NCBI GenBank assembly: GCA_903858685.1 | Contig: CAIOJR010000100.1 | Location: 1 to 37,047, forward strand | Direction: 5' to 3' | DNA length: 37,047 bases | Source: an uncultured Caulobacterales bacterium | GTDB lineage: Bacteria; Pseudomonadota; Alphaproteobacteria; Caulobacterales; Caulobacteraceae | Shown here: one piece after another, positions 1-8,620 of the stretch | Layout: every line of letters starts with the position of its first letter | How positions within the stretch are numbered: the first letter of the stretch is position 1 | Translations under genes and position numbers: made by a program | Notes under the pieces: model-generated | Told to the model about the DNA's origin: nothing | The model's database searches: none | Seen by the model: the letters and a program-made list of their open reading frames with translations, nothing else

Positions 1-276
<276 letters not shown>

Positions 277-292
277 TCCAAAGGCCGGGCGG

Positions 293-1315
293 GTGCAGCT
301 CTGGATCGCAGCACTGGCGACGGCCCTGACCGCATGTGCGGCCACGGGCGTCGCCGTGCTGAGCGGTCCGGTCGATGCGCCGAAGGATCGCGGCATGCAC
401 AGGCGCGCCACGCCGACAGGGGGCGGGATCGCCATCCTGCTCGGCCTGAGCCTGGGCGTTGTGCTTTACGCGCCCGGCATGGCGGGGCTGCATAATCGCG
501 ATCTGGCGGCGACTCTGGCTCTGGCTCTGGCCATGGGCCTCGTGGGTGCGGCGGACGACCTGTTCGATCTGGGCGCGCGCGCCAAGCTGATCATCCAGAC
601 GCTGATGGCCATCATCTATTGCGCCGTCGTGACGAGGGTGGAGGCGCTGTCCACCCCCCTGGGTCCAGTCGTGCTGGGGCCCGTGCTCGGTGGGCTTGGC
701 TCCGCCTTGTGGATCGTGGTCGTGACCAATGGCGTCAATTTCATGGACGGCGCCAACGGCCTATCGCCCGGCGCCATGATCATCGCCCTCGCCGTGCTGG
801 CGGTGGGCGCGGCGCTGGGTGGCGCGTCAGGCGTCGCTGTGCTGGCGCTGTTGGGCGCGGCGGCGGGTCTTGGCTTCCTGCCGTGGAACCTGCCGGGCGG
901 ACGAATCTTTCAGGGCGACGCCGGGGCCCTGTTTTCCAGCGCCCTGTTCGCCGGACTCTTGCTGGTGGCCAGCGGCCACAGCGGAGAATGGACGATCAGC
1001 CTTTGGTTTGGCCCGCTGGCGCTGCTGCCCCTGCTCACCGACGTGTTCCTGACCCTGTTACAGCGGGCGCGCCGCGGCGAGTCTTTGCTGAAAGCTCATC
1101 GCGACCATCTGTTTCAGCGCTGGCTGCTGGCGTCGGGGCAAAGCCACGGGGCTCTGGCGCTGCGGATCTGGGCCATGATGCTGGTCATGGGGGGCGCGGC
1201 GATCGGGCTTTGCTTCACGCCCATTGCGGCGCGGTCTCTGGTGTTCGCCGTCGCGCTCGCCGCCTCGGTTTGGGTCTGGCGAGCGATCGACCGGAAAATC
1301 AGGCCGTCCGGCTGA
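293..1315 (+). CDS. Glycosyltransferase family 4 (MraY/WecA-like) undecaprenyl-phosphate sugar-1-phosphate transferase
   Basis: Polytopic membrane enzyme that would transfer a sugar-1-phosphate from a UDP-sugar to polyprenyl phosphate. I chose the GTG at 293 because it lies just after the aminotransferase stop and begins a hydrophobic helix; an earlier in-frame ATG at 104 lies inside the upstream gene. The product is about 340 residues. Family motifs are in order: H36 and PTGGG at 41-45, the metal-binding AADD near 86-89, NFMDGANGL near 149-157, FQGDAG near 207-211, and the cytoplasmic HRDH cluster at 269-272. About ten hydrophobic segments are visible. Its position outside a murein cluster and its divergence from MraY favour a WecA/Rfe-type role (O-antigen or capsule initiation), but the sugar cannot be read from sequence. 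Its 3' end overlaps the convergent ispB gene by 17 bases. Confidence 0.85.
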   Translation: MQLWIAALATALTACAATGVAVLSGPVDAPKDRGMHRRATPTGGGIAILLGLSLGVVLYAPGMAGLHNRDLAATLALALAMGLVGAADDLFDLGARAKLIIQTLMAIIYCAVVTRVEALSTPLGPVVLGPVLGGLGSALWIVVVTNGVNFMDGANGLSPGAMIIALAVLAVGAALGGASGVAVLALLGAAAGLGFLPWNLPGGRIFQGDAGALFSSALFAGLLLVASGHSGEWTISLWFGPLALLPLLTDVFLTLLQRARRGESLLKAHRDHLFQRWLLASGQSHGALALRIWAMMLVMGGAAIGLCFTPIAARSLVFAVALAASVWVWRAIDRKIRPSG

Positions 1316-2309
1316 CCGCGAAATCAGCCAGTTCTTCCAGCGCCAACCGCCAAGGCTGCGCCGGGAAGGTCGAAAGCGCAGACTTGGCCTCTTCAGCATA
1401 GTGCTGGGCCAGATCGAGCGTCGATTGAAGGGCCCCGGCGCCCACGATCAGCTCTCTCGCGCGCTTGAAGTCGCCGTCCTGCTGGTCCAGCCGCCCGACG
1501 GTGCGCTCCCAGAAGGCCCCTTCACGCGCGCGGGTGCGCGAAACGGCCAGCAGCAGAGGCAGGGTCGCCTTGCCCTCGCGAAAGTCGTCGCCCGCATTCT
1601 TGCCAAGGCTTTCGGCTGTGCCGCCATAGTCCAGCGCATCATCGACAAGCTGGAAGGCCAGACCAAGGCTCAGGCCGTAATCGCGCAGCGCCTGGACCTG
1701 TCGCTCATCCACGCCGGCTGACACCGCGCCGGCCTCCGCCGCAGCGGCGAACAGTTCCGCCGTCTTGGCCTGAATGATTTCCAGATAGGTGGCCTGATCC
1801 AGATCGAGATCGTGGGAGCGGGTCAGTTGCAGAACCTCCCCCTCTGCGATCACCCGGCTGGCCTTGGACAGGATGCCCAGTGCGCGAAGCGAATCAGTCT
1901 CCACCATCAGTTCAAAGGCCCGGGCGAACAGAAAGTCGCCCACCAGAACGCTGGAGGCGCCGCCCCAGATCAGGTGCGCGGCGGTCTTTCCCCGTCGAAG
2001 TGAGGAGCCGTCCACCACATCGTCATGCAACAGGGTGGCGGTGTGGATGAACTCCACCGCCGCTGCCAGTTTCAGCGCATTGTCCCCGTCCCCGCCGCAC
2101 AGGCGCGAAGCAGCGACGGTCAGCAGCGGCCGCAAACGCTTGCCGCCCGCCGAGATGAGGTGCTCGGCAAGCGCTGGAATCAGCGCCACCGGGCTGTCCA
2201 TGCGGGCAAGCACCAGCGCGTCCACCGCAGACATGTCCCGGGCGGCTAGGCTCAGCAGTCTATCCACTGCGCCCGTTCTGCGGGCGGCGGGCGCTTTTAC
2301 TGCGTCCAA
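1299..2309 (-). CDS. ispB: Polyprenyl diphosphate synthase (octaprenyl/decaprenyl type)
   Basis: Cytosolic trans-prenyltransferase that extends FPP with IPP units to make the side chain of ubiquinone. Both aspartate-rich motifs are present: LLHDDVVD near residues 94-100 (first, DDxxD) and LVDDALD near 221-227 (second). The GGKRLRP motif near 55-61, which binds IPP, is also present. The frame is open back to a TTG at 2378, but I prefer the TTG at 2309: it has a purine-rich GAGAGA five bases upstream and gives 336 residues, the usual length for alphaproteobacterial homologues. A TATACA-like hexamer (plus-strand 2353-2358) would suit a promoter between this gene and the divergent methyltransferase. 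Chain length (8 or 10 isoprenes) cannot be told from the sequence. Confidence 0.9.
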   Translation of the reverse strand: MDAVKAPAARRTGAVDRLLSLAARDMSAVDALVLARMDSPVALIPALAEHLISAGGKRLRPLLTVAASRLCGGDGDNALKLAAAVEFIHTATLLHDDVVDGSSLRRGKTAAHLIWGGASSVLVGDFLFARAFELMVETDSLRALGILSKASRVIAEGEVLQLTRSHDLDLDQATYLEIIQAKTAELFAAAAEAGAVSAGVDERQVQALRDYGLSLGLAFQLVDDALDYGGTAESLGKNAGDDFREGKATLPLLLAVSRTRAREGAFWERTVGRLDQQDGDFKRARELIVGAGALQSTLDLAQHYAEEAKSALSTFPAQPWRLALEELADFAVSRTA

Positions 2310-2480
2310 GGCGATCTCTCTTAAGGTCCGCCGGATGGCGGATATGACGACGTGTATAACTTCGCCGGGTCCATGCAAATGAACTCTGGCGCGGTGCGCA
2401 TATTGCGCGGCACAATGGTGGCGCAGACCTCACCGGTCAAGCCGATGGACGGCCCGACAAGCTGAGCAGCCTTGAGTCTT

Positions 2481-3221
2481 ATGCCGATTGCAACACCAGA
2501 CCTCCTTATGGGTGGACGGCTTCGCCTGCACCAGTCAAAAACTGGCTATCGCGCCGGACTAGACGCCGCACTTCTGGCCGCCGCCGTCGAACTGAAACCA
2601 AATGAGCGGGGGCTGGAGGCGGGCTGCGGTCCCGGCGCCGCTCTTCTGCAAACGGCCCTGCGCGCGCCAGACGCGCAACTTTCCGGCCTTGAGCGCGACC
2701 CGGAGGCGCTTCGCCTGGTCCATCGCAATATCGAAGAGAATCAACTGGCTGGGCGCGTGCAGGCTTTTTCAGGCGATGTGGGGCTGCCTTTCTCCCGACT
2801 GGGCCTTGCGCCATTCGACGCGGCCTTCGCCAATCCGCCCTATTTCGACGACCCATCCGCCATTCGCGGGCCTCGTCCTGAGCGCACGGGCGCCTGGATC
2901 GCCGATGACGGACTCAAGGGCTGGATCGGCTTCTTGTTGAAATCCGTACGCGAAGGCGGTCGCATAACCCTGATTCACCGGGCCGACCGGCTGGCGGACA
3001 TCCTGTCCCTGATGTCGCCCAAGGCCGGGTCGTTTCGCATCCGCCCCGTCCAGCCGTTTGCAGACAGCCATGCAAAAAGGGTGCTGGTGCGCGCCGTCAA
3101 GACGGGCAAGGCGCCGCTCGTGCTGTTGCCGCCCCTCATCCTGCGCGATCGCGAGCCAGACGGCCACCGGCCGGAGATGGACGCCGTGTTTCGCGGCGAG
3201 GCCTCGATCAGCTGGGACTAG
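2481..3221 (+). CDS. tRNA1(Val) A37 N6-methyltransferase-like protein (TrmN6/YfiC family)
   Basis: SAM-dependent N6-adenine methyltransferase of the YfiC/TrmN6 family. The SAM-binding glycine loop EAGCGPG lies near residues 46-52, an acidic strand end (LERDPEA) follows, and the catalytic NPPYF tetrad of N6-adenine methyltransferases is at about 118-122. The N-terminus contains the family motif QSKTGYRAGLDA. Two starts are possible: TTG at 2472 and ATG at 2481; I prefer the ATG, though neither has a clear Shine-Dalgarno. The product is 246 residues, normal for the family. It is divergent from ispB and converges on the deoxyribosyltransferase-like gene with a 9-base gap. The exact tRNA target is inferred from the family. 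Confidence 0.8.
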   Translation: MPIATPDLLMGGRLRLHQSKTGYRAGLDAALLAAAVELKPNERGLEAGCGPGAALLQTALRAPDAQLSGLERDPEALRLVHRNIEENQLAGRVQAFSGDVGLPFSRLGLAPFDAAFANPPYFDDPSAIRGPRPERTGAWIADDGLKGWIGFLLKSVREGGRITLIHRADRLADILSLMSPKAGSFRIRPVQPFADSHAKRVLVRAVKTGKAPLVLLPPLILRDREPDGHRPEMDAVFRGEASISWD

Positions 3222-3230
3222 CGCCTTGGC

Positions 3231-3797
3231 CTATTCCGCATAGATCTGCATCGCCTCAAGCGACATCTGCAACCCTGTCAGGTCATGCAGCGGATCTGCG
3301 GTCATGATGACGAAAAAGCGTCGCGCCTCCGCCCACAGCATCACGGTCTCGGGCAGCATGAAGTCTTCGATCTCGCAATCAGTCGCGTCACGCCAGCGTC
3401 CCTGCGCGTCGGGCGCTGCGCCGCATAATGCGCCAACCCGCCCGCACGGATCGGCGTCGTCCTCGTCGGAGATGTTGAGATAGGCGAAGACGGGTTTGCC
3501 CAGGGCGGCGGCGAAACCGGCCAGAAACGCCGTCGCCGGATCGCAATGGGGTCCGCGCCAAGGCGTGAGATTGGCGATCAGGGCGTCAGCGCCGCGCAAG
3601 GCCGCCAGGGCGTCGGCGTAAAGGATGCGCGCAGCCACCTCGGTCCGGCGCTCATCGTCCAGACCCGCGCCAAGATCCGGCGTGACGGCGCGAAATCCGG
3701 CCTCTACGCAGAGGGCCTCGCGCCGGCGCCTGTGCTCCACCGGATCAGGAAACCAGGGATCGGGCCCTGCCAGAAATACCGTCTCTACACGTTTCAT
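3231..3797 (-). CDS. Nucleoside 2-deoxyribosyltransferase-like protein lacking the usual catalytic Glu
   Basis: A 188-residue protein of the nucleoside 2-deoxyribosyltransferase (PF05014) fold. It begins with the typical VFLAGPD strand-loop and has the IANLTPWRGP motif near 74-83, followed by DPATAFLAGFAAALGKPVF. In active members this last motif reads like TAFE-x-G, the Glu being the nucleophile attacking the deoxyribose; here residue 92 is Leu (CTG at 3522-3524). It may therefore be inactive on classical substrates or use another residue. I chose ATG 3797 because it starts directly at the conserved first strand; the open frame reaches further upstream into miaA territory without conserved features. 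It lies 109 bases downstream of miaA on the same strand and could be read from the same transcript. Confidence 0.75.
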   Translation of the reverse strand: MKRVETVFLAGPDPWFPDPVEHRRRREALCVEAGFRAVTPDLGAGLDDERRTEVAARILYADALAALRGADALIANLTPWRGPHCDPATAFLAGFAAALGKPVFAYLNISDEDDADPCGRVGALCGAAPDAQGRWRDATDCEIEDFMLPETVMLWAEARRFFVIMTADPLHDLTGLQMSLEAMQIYAE

Positions 3798-3906
3798 CAG
3801 GTGACAGGTCCAGATCAGAGGAGGCCGGCGCAGACTTGCCGCACGCAACCCAGCCACCATCGACGCGATGGGCGCTGCGGTCAAATGGTGCGCCTTGCCC
3901 TGCGCC

Positions 3907-4842
3907 TCAAGGCCACAGGCTGAACAGCGCAGCCGCCTGCGCCTGGGTCTCCACCGCCTCAATCCGCGGCCAGTCCGGCGTCTGGTTGCGGAACCAGGTG
4001 GACTGGCGCTTGGCGTAGCGGCGCGTCTCCTGCCGGGTCGCGGCGATGGCGAAGGCCAGATCGTGCGATCCGGCCAGACAGCCTGCCATCTCGCGAAACC
4101 CCACCGCCTTCATCACCGGCAGGTCGGGGCTTAGCCCCCGCGCCGCCAGGGCCGCCACCTCATCCAGGGCGCCGGCCGCAACCATTGTCTCCACACGGGC
4201 GTCGCAGCGCGCATAGAGCGCGTCGCGCGGCGGGGCCAGCACAAGTCCTCGCCACAGCGCAGGCGGGAGCGCGGGCGATGTGTCCGCCTGCCAGTCGCTC
4301 AAGGCCCGTCCGGTTCCGATAGCGACCGACAGGGCGCGCAACAGCCTTTGGCGATCATTGCGCGCGATGCGGGCTTCAGCGGCGGGGTCAAGCCTGGCCA
4401 GACGCATCCGAAATGGTCCTTCACCCTCAGCATCAAACAGGGCCTGGGCCTGAGCGCGCGCCTCCGCCGACACGTCCGGCGCATCGGCTAGTCCCACGGT
4501 CAGGGCGCGAAAATAGAGCCCTGTCCCGCCGACGACCACGACTGCCCGGCCACGCCCCTGGATCTCATCGATCAGCGGCGTGACCGCGCGCAGCCAGCGC
4601 CCGACAGACCATCCGTCCGCCCCATCCGCCACGCCGTAAAGATGGTGGGGAACCCGCGCCAGATCGGCCGGATCAGGCCGCGCGGTCAGGACATTCAGAT
4701 CGGAATAGAGCTGAATGGCGTCGGCATTGATGATTTCCGCATCGATCCGTTCGGCCAAAGTCACCGCCAAGGCCGACTTGCCGCTTGCAGTCGCCCCCGC
4801 GATCAGCCAGACCGCTGGCGTTTCAACGCCTATGGACGCCAT
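3907..4842 (-). CDS. miaA: tRNA dimethylallyltransferase
   Basis: Transfers a dimethylallyl group from DMAPP to N6 of A37 in tRNAs that read codons starting with U. The 311-residue product has the P-loop GATASGKS at 16-23, the substrate-contacting [11 protein letters not shown] near 39-49 (the family's DSMQVY region, here DAIQLY), and GGTGLY at 105-110. A late RQRLLRAL motif and the YAKRQ.TWFR segment near the C-terminus are also characteristic. ATG 4842 is chosen because it gives the usual short lead before the first strand; the frame continues upstream only inside the divergent serB. The start codon sits in the tetranucleotide CATG (4840-4843), which also holds a possible serB start on the other strand, so the promoters must lie inside the opposite genes. 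Confidence 0.93.
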   Translation of the reverse strand: MASIGVETPAVWLIAGATASGKSALAVTLAERIDAEIINADAIQLYSDLNVLTARPDPADLARVPHHLYGVADGADGWSVGRWLRAVTPLIDEIQGRGRAVVVVGGTGLYFRALTVGLADAPDVSAEARAQAQALFDAEGEGPFRMRLARLDPAAEARIARNDRQRLLRALSVAIGTGRALSDWQADTSPALPPALWRGLVLAPPRDALYARCDARVETMVAAGALDEVAALAARGLSPDLPVMKAVGFREMAGCLAGSHDLAFAIAATRQETRRYAKRQSTWFRNQTPDWPRIEAVETQAQAAALFSLWP

Positions 4843-5731
4843 GCTCGCCGCCGTCACCCTTGTCAGCCCCGATTCCGCAGCGCTTGACGCCGTCTGGGCA
4901 GCGCTGCGCCCTCGCCTCGCCTCAGTCAAGAGCGTCGACCCGCTCGGGCCCGGTGCGCTTGACGTGATGGTGGACCGTCAGGAGCGCCACGTCCTGTCGC
5001 AACTGGCGCAGGAGGCGGTGGCCGATCGTCCGGTTGATATCTGCGTCCAGCGCGCAGAGGGGCGGCGCAAGAAACTGCTGATCGCGGATATGGATTCCAC
5101 CATCATCTCCTGCGAGTGCCTAGACGAACTGGCGGACTATGCCGGGGTGAAGGCCGAGATCGTCGCGGTGACGGAGCGGGCCATGCGCGGCGAGCTGGCG
5201 TTTGAACCCGCCCTGCGCGAGCGTGTCGCCCGACTCAAGGGCCTTCCGGTCCGCACGCTGCAGCAATGCTATGACGAGCGGGTGAGGCTCAATCCCGGGG
5301 CGGAAGTCTTCGTCCAGACCATGACAAAGCATGGCGCCAAGGCCCTGCTGGTCTCCGGCGGCTTTGGCTTTTTTACCGAACGGGTGGCGCGCGCGGCGGG
5401 CTTTACCGAGCACCGGGGCAATAGCTTGCTGGATGACGGCGAACGCCTTCTGGGGCTGGTGGGCGAGCCCATTCTGGGCCGTGAGGCCAAGCTGGCCGCG
5501 CTGGAATCGGAAGCCGAAGCCCTGGGCGTCTCCCCGCAGGACGCCCTCGCCATCGGCGACGGCGCCAATGATCTGGCCATGATCACGGCGGCGGGGCTGG
5601 GCGTAGCCTATCGCGCCAAGCCGGTAGTGGCGGCTGAGGCCAGTGCGCGCGTGGATCACGGCGACCTGACGACGGTTCTCTATTTCCAGGGCTACCGCCA
5701 GGCGGAATTCGCCGCCATATACCGCTCATGA
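4832..5731 (+). CDS. serB: Phosphoserine phosphatase
   Basis: HAD-family phosphatase for the last step of serine synthesis (phosphoserine to serine). The catalytic DMDST lies at about residues 86-90 with the nucleophilic first Asp, motif II Ser is in LVSGGFGFF near 173-181, and motif [14 protein letters not shown] is near 242-250. The first 80 residues form the short regulatory-like N-terminal domain common in alphaproteobacterial SerB. Length is 299 residues from ATG 4832, or 296 from ATG 4841. Either start overlaps or abuts the divergent miaA start. The stop codon overlaps the apbC start as ATGA, so the two genes should be translationally coupled. Confidence 0.93.
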   Translation: MDAMLAAVTLVSPDSAALDAVWAALRPRLASVKSVDPLGPGALDVMVDRQERHVLSQLAQEAVADRPVDICVQRAEGRRKKLLIADMDSTIISCECLDELADYAGVKAEIVAVTERAMRGELAFEPALRERVARLKGLPVRTLQQCYDERVRLNPGAEVFVQTMTKHGAKALLVSGGFGFFTERVARAAGFTEHRGNSLLDDGERLLGLVGEPILGREAKLAALESEAEALGVSPQDALAIGDGANDLAMITAAGLGVAYRAKPVVAAEASARVDHGDLTTVLYFQGYRQAEFAAIYRS

Positions 5732-6897
5732 TCACGCCCGACCGCAATGCCGTCCTCGCCGCCCTTGAGGCGATCCTCGATCCCCGCTCGCAAAGGGGGC
5801 TGGTCAGCGCAGGCTTGGTGCAGGGCCTGACGGTGGGGCCAGACCGGGCGGGTTTCATGCTGGAGGTCGCCGCCGCCGACGCCCAGCTCTACGCCCCTGT
5901 GCGCGAGGCCGCTGAACGCGCCCTGATCACCGTGCCGGGCGTGCGCAAAGCTCAGGTGGTGTTGACCGCTGAGGGCGAGCCCAGCGTGGCGCCCGGCGCC
6001 GTTCGCGTGCGTCGAGGCGCGCAATTGTCGCAAGCCGCCCAGTCCGACACTGCGCCGCCGGCGGCCAGGGCCGCCAATGCGCCGCTCAACCCGGCGCACG
6101 TCAAACAGATCATCGCCGTCAGTTCGGCCAAGGGCGGGGTGGGCAAGTCGACGGTGGCGGTCAACCTGGCCTGCGCCTTTGTGCAGCTGGGCTATCGGAC
6201 CGGCATACTCGACGCCGATGTCTATGGCCCGTCCATCCCGCGCATGCTGGGCTCTGACGCCGAACCGGCCACCAATTCTGACAAGAAGCTGATTCCGATC
6301 GAGGCCCACGGCCTTAAGGCCATGTCGATCGGCTTCATCGTGGACGAGGGCGCGCCCATGATCTGGCGCGGCCCCATGGCCAGCTCGGCCGTCAATCAGC
6401 TGATCAATGATGTGACCTGGGGCACGGCGCAGACGCCGCTGGACCTTTTGATCATCGACATGCCGCCGGGCACAGGCGACATCCAGTTGACGCTGGCCCA
6501 GCGCGTCGCTCTGGCCGGCGCGGTCATCGTCTCCACCCCCCAGGAAATCGCCCTGATCGATGTGCGGCGCGGCGTGGCCATGTTTGAAAAGACCGCGACG
6601 CCCATTCTGGGCGTGATCGAGAACATGGCCTATTTCGCAGACCCCACGACGGGCGCCCCCATTCCCATCTTTGGGCGCGGCGGCGCCAAAGCGACCGCTG
6701 AGGCCATCGGCGCACCCTTTCTGGGCGAGGCGCCGATTGACATGGCTCTGCGTCAGGCCTGCGACGACGGCGCGCCTCTGGTCGCGGTGCAGCCCGACCA
6801 CCCCGCCTCGCAGCGCTTCATCGCCATGGCCGCCCTGATCGCACAATCGCTGAAGGGCGACGACGCCAGGCCCGCCCCGAGCATCAGCTTCGACTGA
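5728..6897 (+). CDS. apbC: Mrp/NBP35-family iron-sulfur carrier P-loop ATPase
   Basis: Cytosolic ATPase of the Mrp/ApbC family, which binds and passes on Fe-S clusters in studied members. The N-terminal ~85 residues form a MIP18/DUF59-type domain; a Pro/Ala linker (about 85-125) leads to the MinD-like ATPase with the deviant Walker A KGGVGKST at 135-142, DADVYGPS at 162-169 and IDMPPGTGD near 243-251. The C-terminal CxxC pair that ligates the bridging cluster in many homologues is absent: the corresponding stretch reads AYFADPTTG (301-309), and the protein's only cysteines are in VNLACAF and LRQACDD. Its ATG overlaps the serB stop by four bases. Product 389 residues. Confidence 0.9.
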   Translation: MITPDRNAVLAALEAILDPRSQRGLVSAGLVQGLTVGPDRAGFMLEVAAADAQLYAPVREAAERALITVPGVRKAQVVLTAEGEPSVAPGAVRVRRGAQLSQAAQSDTAPPAARAANAPLNPAHVKQIIAVSSAKGGVGKSTVAVNLACAFVQLGYRTGILDADVYGPSIPRMLGSDAEPATNSDKKLIPIEAHGLKAMSIGFIVDEGAPMIWRGPMASSAVNQLINDVTWGTAQTPLDLLIIDMPPGTGDIQLTLAQRVALAGAVIVSTPQEIALIDVRRGVAMFEKTATPILGVIENMAYFADPTTGAPIPIFGRGGAKATAEAIGAPFLGEAPIDMALRQACDDGAPLVAVQPDHPASQRFIAMAALIAQSLKGDDARPAPSISFD

Positions 6898-6918
6898 GCC
6901 GTGATCGATTGATATCGT

Positions 6919-6948
6919 GACCTTCAGGGACCGGACCTTCAGGGACCG
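6919..6948. repeat. Perfect 15-bp tandem duplication between convergent genes
   Basis: Two adjacent identical copies of GACCTTCAGGGACCG (6919-6933 and 6934-6948) fill half of the 61-base gap between the apbC and xerC stop codons. It is probably a small slippage duplication in non-coding DNA. I see no stem with a T-run here, so it is not an obvious terminator. Confidence 0.9.
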
Positions 6949-6958
6949 GCCTTGCGCC

Positions 6959-7912
6959 TCACCCCTTGGGATGGGCCTTGTGATAAACGGCCAAAAGGCC
7001 CTCCGCATCGACGGCGGTGTATTTCTGGGTGGTGGACAGGCTGGCATGACCCAGCAGTTCCTGGATCGCGCGAAGATCCGCGCCGGCGCCCAGAAGATGC
7101 GTGGCGAAGGCGTGGCGAAACGCGTGGGGCGTAGCGCTGGAGGGCAGGCCAAGCCGACCGCGCAGCTTGGCCATTTCCGCCTGCACCGCCCGCGCCCCCA
7201 GCGCCCCGCCGCGCTTGGCGCGAAACAGCGCGTCAGACGGCTCAAGGCCAAAGGGACACTGGCGCACATAGTCCGCCACCGCCTCGGCGACGGCGGGCAG
7301 GACGGGCGCGATCCGCGTCTTCCCGCCCTTGCCGGTAATGCGAAGCTCATCGCCCAGCGGAGCGTCTGCGCGCGTCAGGGACAGGGCTTCGGATATGCGC
7401 AGGCCGCAACCATAGAGAAGGGTGAGGACAGCCGCATCACGCGCCCGTTCCCACGGTTCGCGATCCTCATCAGCGGCGGCTTCTTCCAGCAGGTCCCTGG
7501 CCGCCTGTTCGCTGACCGGGCGCGGCAGGGTGGGCTTCAGCTTTGGACCGCGCACCAGCAGAAGCTCAGCGTTCTCCACCCCTAGCCTGCGATCGAGATA
7601 ACGAAAAAAGGCGCGCGTCGCCGACAGGGCGTGGCTGAGGGAACGGGCCGACAGGGGGTGATCGCCAGACCTTCGATGCGCCATCCAGGCCCGGAAATCC
7701 GCGGCGCGCAAATCCGAGCATCCGGCCAGACCAAGCGCCTCGCCCCGATGCTGCTCCATGAAGAAGATGAAGTTGGAGACCACTGCGCCGTAGGATTCCA
7801 GCGTGCGCGGCGAGGCGCGTCGCTCATGGGCGAGAAATTGCAGCCAGTCCATCATGGCCGCCCGCGCCGAGGCGGGACGCTCGACCGGCGCCTCAGTCAG
7901 AGGCCCGGCCAT
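6959..7912 (-). CDS. xerC: Site-specific tyrosine recombinase XerC
   Basis: Housekeeping tyrosine recombinase that works with XerD at dif to resolve chromosome dimers. The N-terminal SAM-like DNA-binding domain covers about 20-110, and the catalytic domain holds all expected residues: Arg172 in GLRISEAL, the Lys of TGKGGKTR near 195-198, HAFRH at 263-267, His289 in LLGHASLSTT and the nucleophile Tyr298. Length 317 residues is typical. ATG 7912 overlaps the upstream DUF484 gene by 16 bases, implying coupling. The DUF484-xerC pairing is widespread in proteobacteria and argues for housekeeping XerC rather than a phage integrase. Confidence 0.92.
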   Translation of the reverse strand: MAGPLTEAPVERPASARAAMMDWLQFLAHERRASPRTLESYGAVVSNFIFFMEQHRGEALGLAGCSDLRAADFRAWMAHRRSGDHPLSARSLSHALSATRAFFRYLDRRLGVENAELLLVRGPKLKPTLPRPVSEQAARDLLEEAAADEDREPWERARDAAVLTLLYGCGLRISEALSLTRADAPLGDELRITGKGGKTRIAPVLPAVAEAVADYVRQCPFGLEPSDALFRAKRGGALGARAVQAEMAKLRGRLGLPSSATPHAFRHAFATHLLGAGADLRAIQELLGHASLSTTQKYTAVDAEGLLAVYHKAHPKG

Positions 7913-8598
7913 CTCGCCGCCGTGCGTTCCACCACATTGGCTAGAAATGCGACCAGCTCGGGGCCCATATCGGCGGTGAAGCCATTGGGATCGGCGGAGC
8001 CAAAGGCCAGCATGCCCTGTCGCTCATGACTCCACAGACAGATGCGGATCAGGGCGCAGCTTTGCACCGGTGCGGTCACATCATCAAACAGGTCGCGAGC
8101 AGCGTGGCAGGGACCAAGCTTGGTCTGGCGGTCGCCGCCGATCAGGAGGTCGACCAGCCCTTCGGGCAGGCTCTTCCAGCCCGCAGGCGCAGAGCCGCCC
8201 TGATCGGGAACCTCGGCCGCAATCAGCCCGCCCGCCAGCCCAAACCGCTCTTGCGCGGCCTGGTTGACCCGGCGCGCGAGATCAGTGTTGTTGCGCGATT
8301 CCAACAGGTCGATGATCAGGGCGTGGGTTTCCGCCTGGGCCTGAAAATTGGCCCTGGCCAGAGCCTCGATCTCCTGCCGCGCGGTCATTTCCCGCGCATG
8401 GGCGGCTTCCAGACGGGCGAGCGCTGCGGGTAGAAACTCCACCACATTGGGCGCAGTGATCTTGAGGCCCAGCGTATCCAGCAGAGCCTGATCGCCTCTC
8501 AGCTCATCGCGATGAGAGACAATCTGCGCCCTCAAGTCGGCCCAGACTTCCGGCGAGGCCTCACCTAAGGCTTCTGCTTCGCCTGAAACTGTACTCAC
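7897..8598 (-). CDS. DUF484 family protein (GAF-like), xerC partner
   Basis: A 233-residue cytosolic protein of the DUF484 family: an N-terminal helical segment with LRGDQALLDTL and HAREMTARQEIEALA (a likely coiled coil), followed by a C-terminal GAF-like domain ending in a helix LVAFLANVVERTAARW. The recognisable GMLAFGSADPNGF motif near residue 200 is typical. I chose GTG 8598 because GAGGAGC stands five to six bases upstream (plus-strand 8604-8610); the frame runs further upstream but without a site. It lies 22 bases after the transaldolase gene and overlaps xerC. Its biochemical role is unknown; the conserved linkage with xerC is the only functional hint. Confidence 0.82.
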   Translation of the reverse strand: MSTVSGEAEALGEASPEVWADLRAQIVSHRDELRGDQALLDTLGLKITAPNVVEFLPAALARLEAAHAREMTARQEIEALARANFQAQAETHALIIDLLESRNNTDLARRVNQAAQERFGLAGGLIAAEVPDQGGSAPAGWKSLPEGLVDLLIGGDRQTKLGPCHAARDLFDDVTAPVQSCALIRICLWSHERQGMLAFGSADPNGFTADMGPELVAFLANVVERTAARWPGL

Positions 8599-8603
8599 GG
8601 AGC

Positions 8604-8610
8604 GCTCCTC
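8604..8610 (-). promoter_or_regulatory. Shine-Dalgarno deciding the DUF484 GTG start
   Basis: Minus-strand GAGGAGC lies a few bases before GTG 8598. No comparable site precedes the upstream in-frame codons, so this fixes a non-ATG start. Confidence 0.65.
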
Positions 8611-8620
8611 GACCTGGATG

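Noticed and set aside
5692-7350. A 552-codon open frame opposite apbC
   Set aside because: It is the GC-rich shadow of apbC and xerC; the peptide has no recognisable domain and is low-complexity His/Arg/Gly.
6959-7912. Phage-type integrase marking a mobile element
   Set aside because: Length, motifs and DUF484 linkage fit housekeeping XerC; no att repeats or phage genes are nearby.
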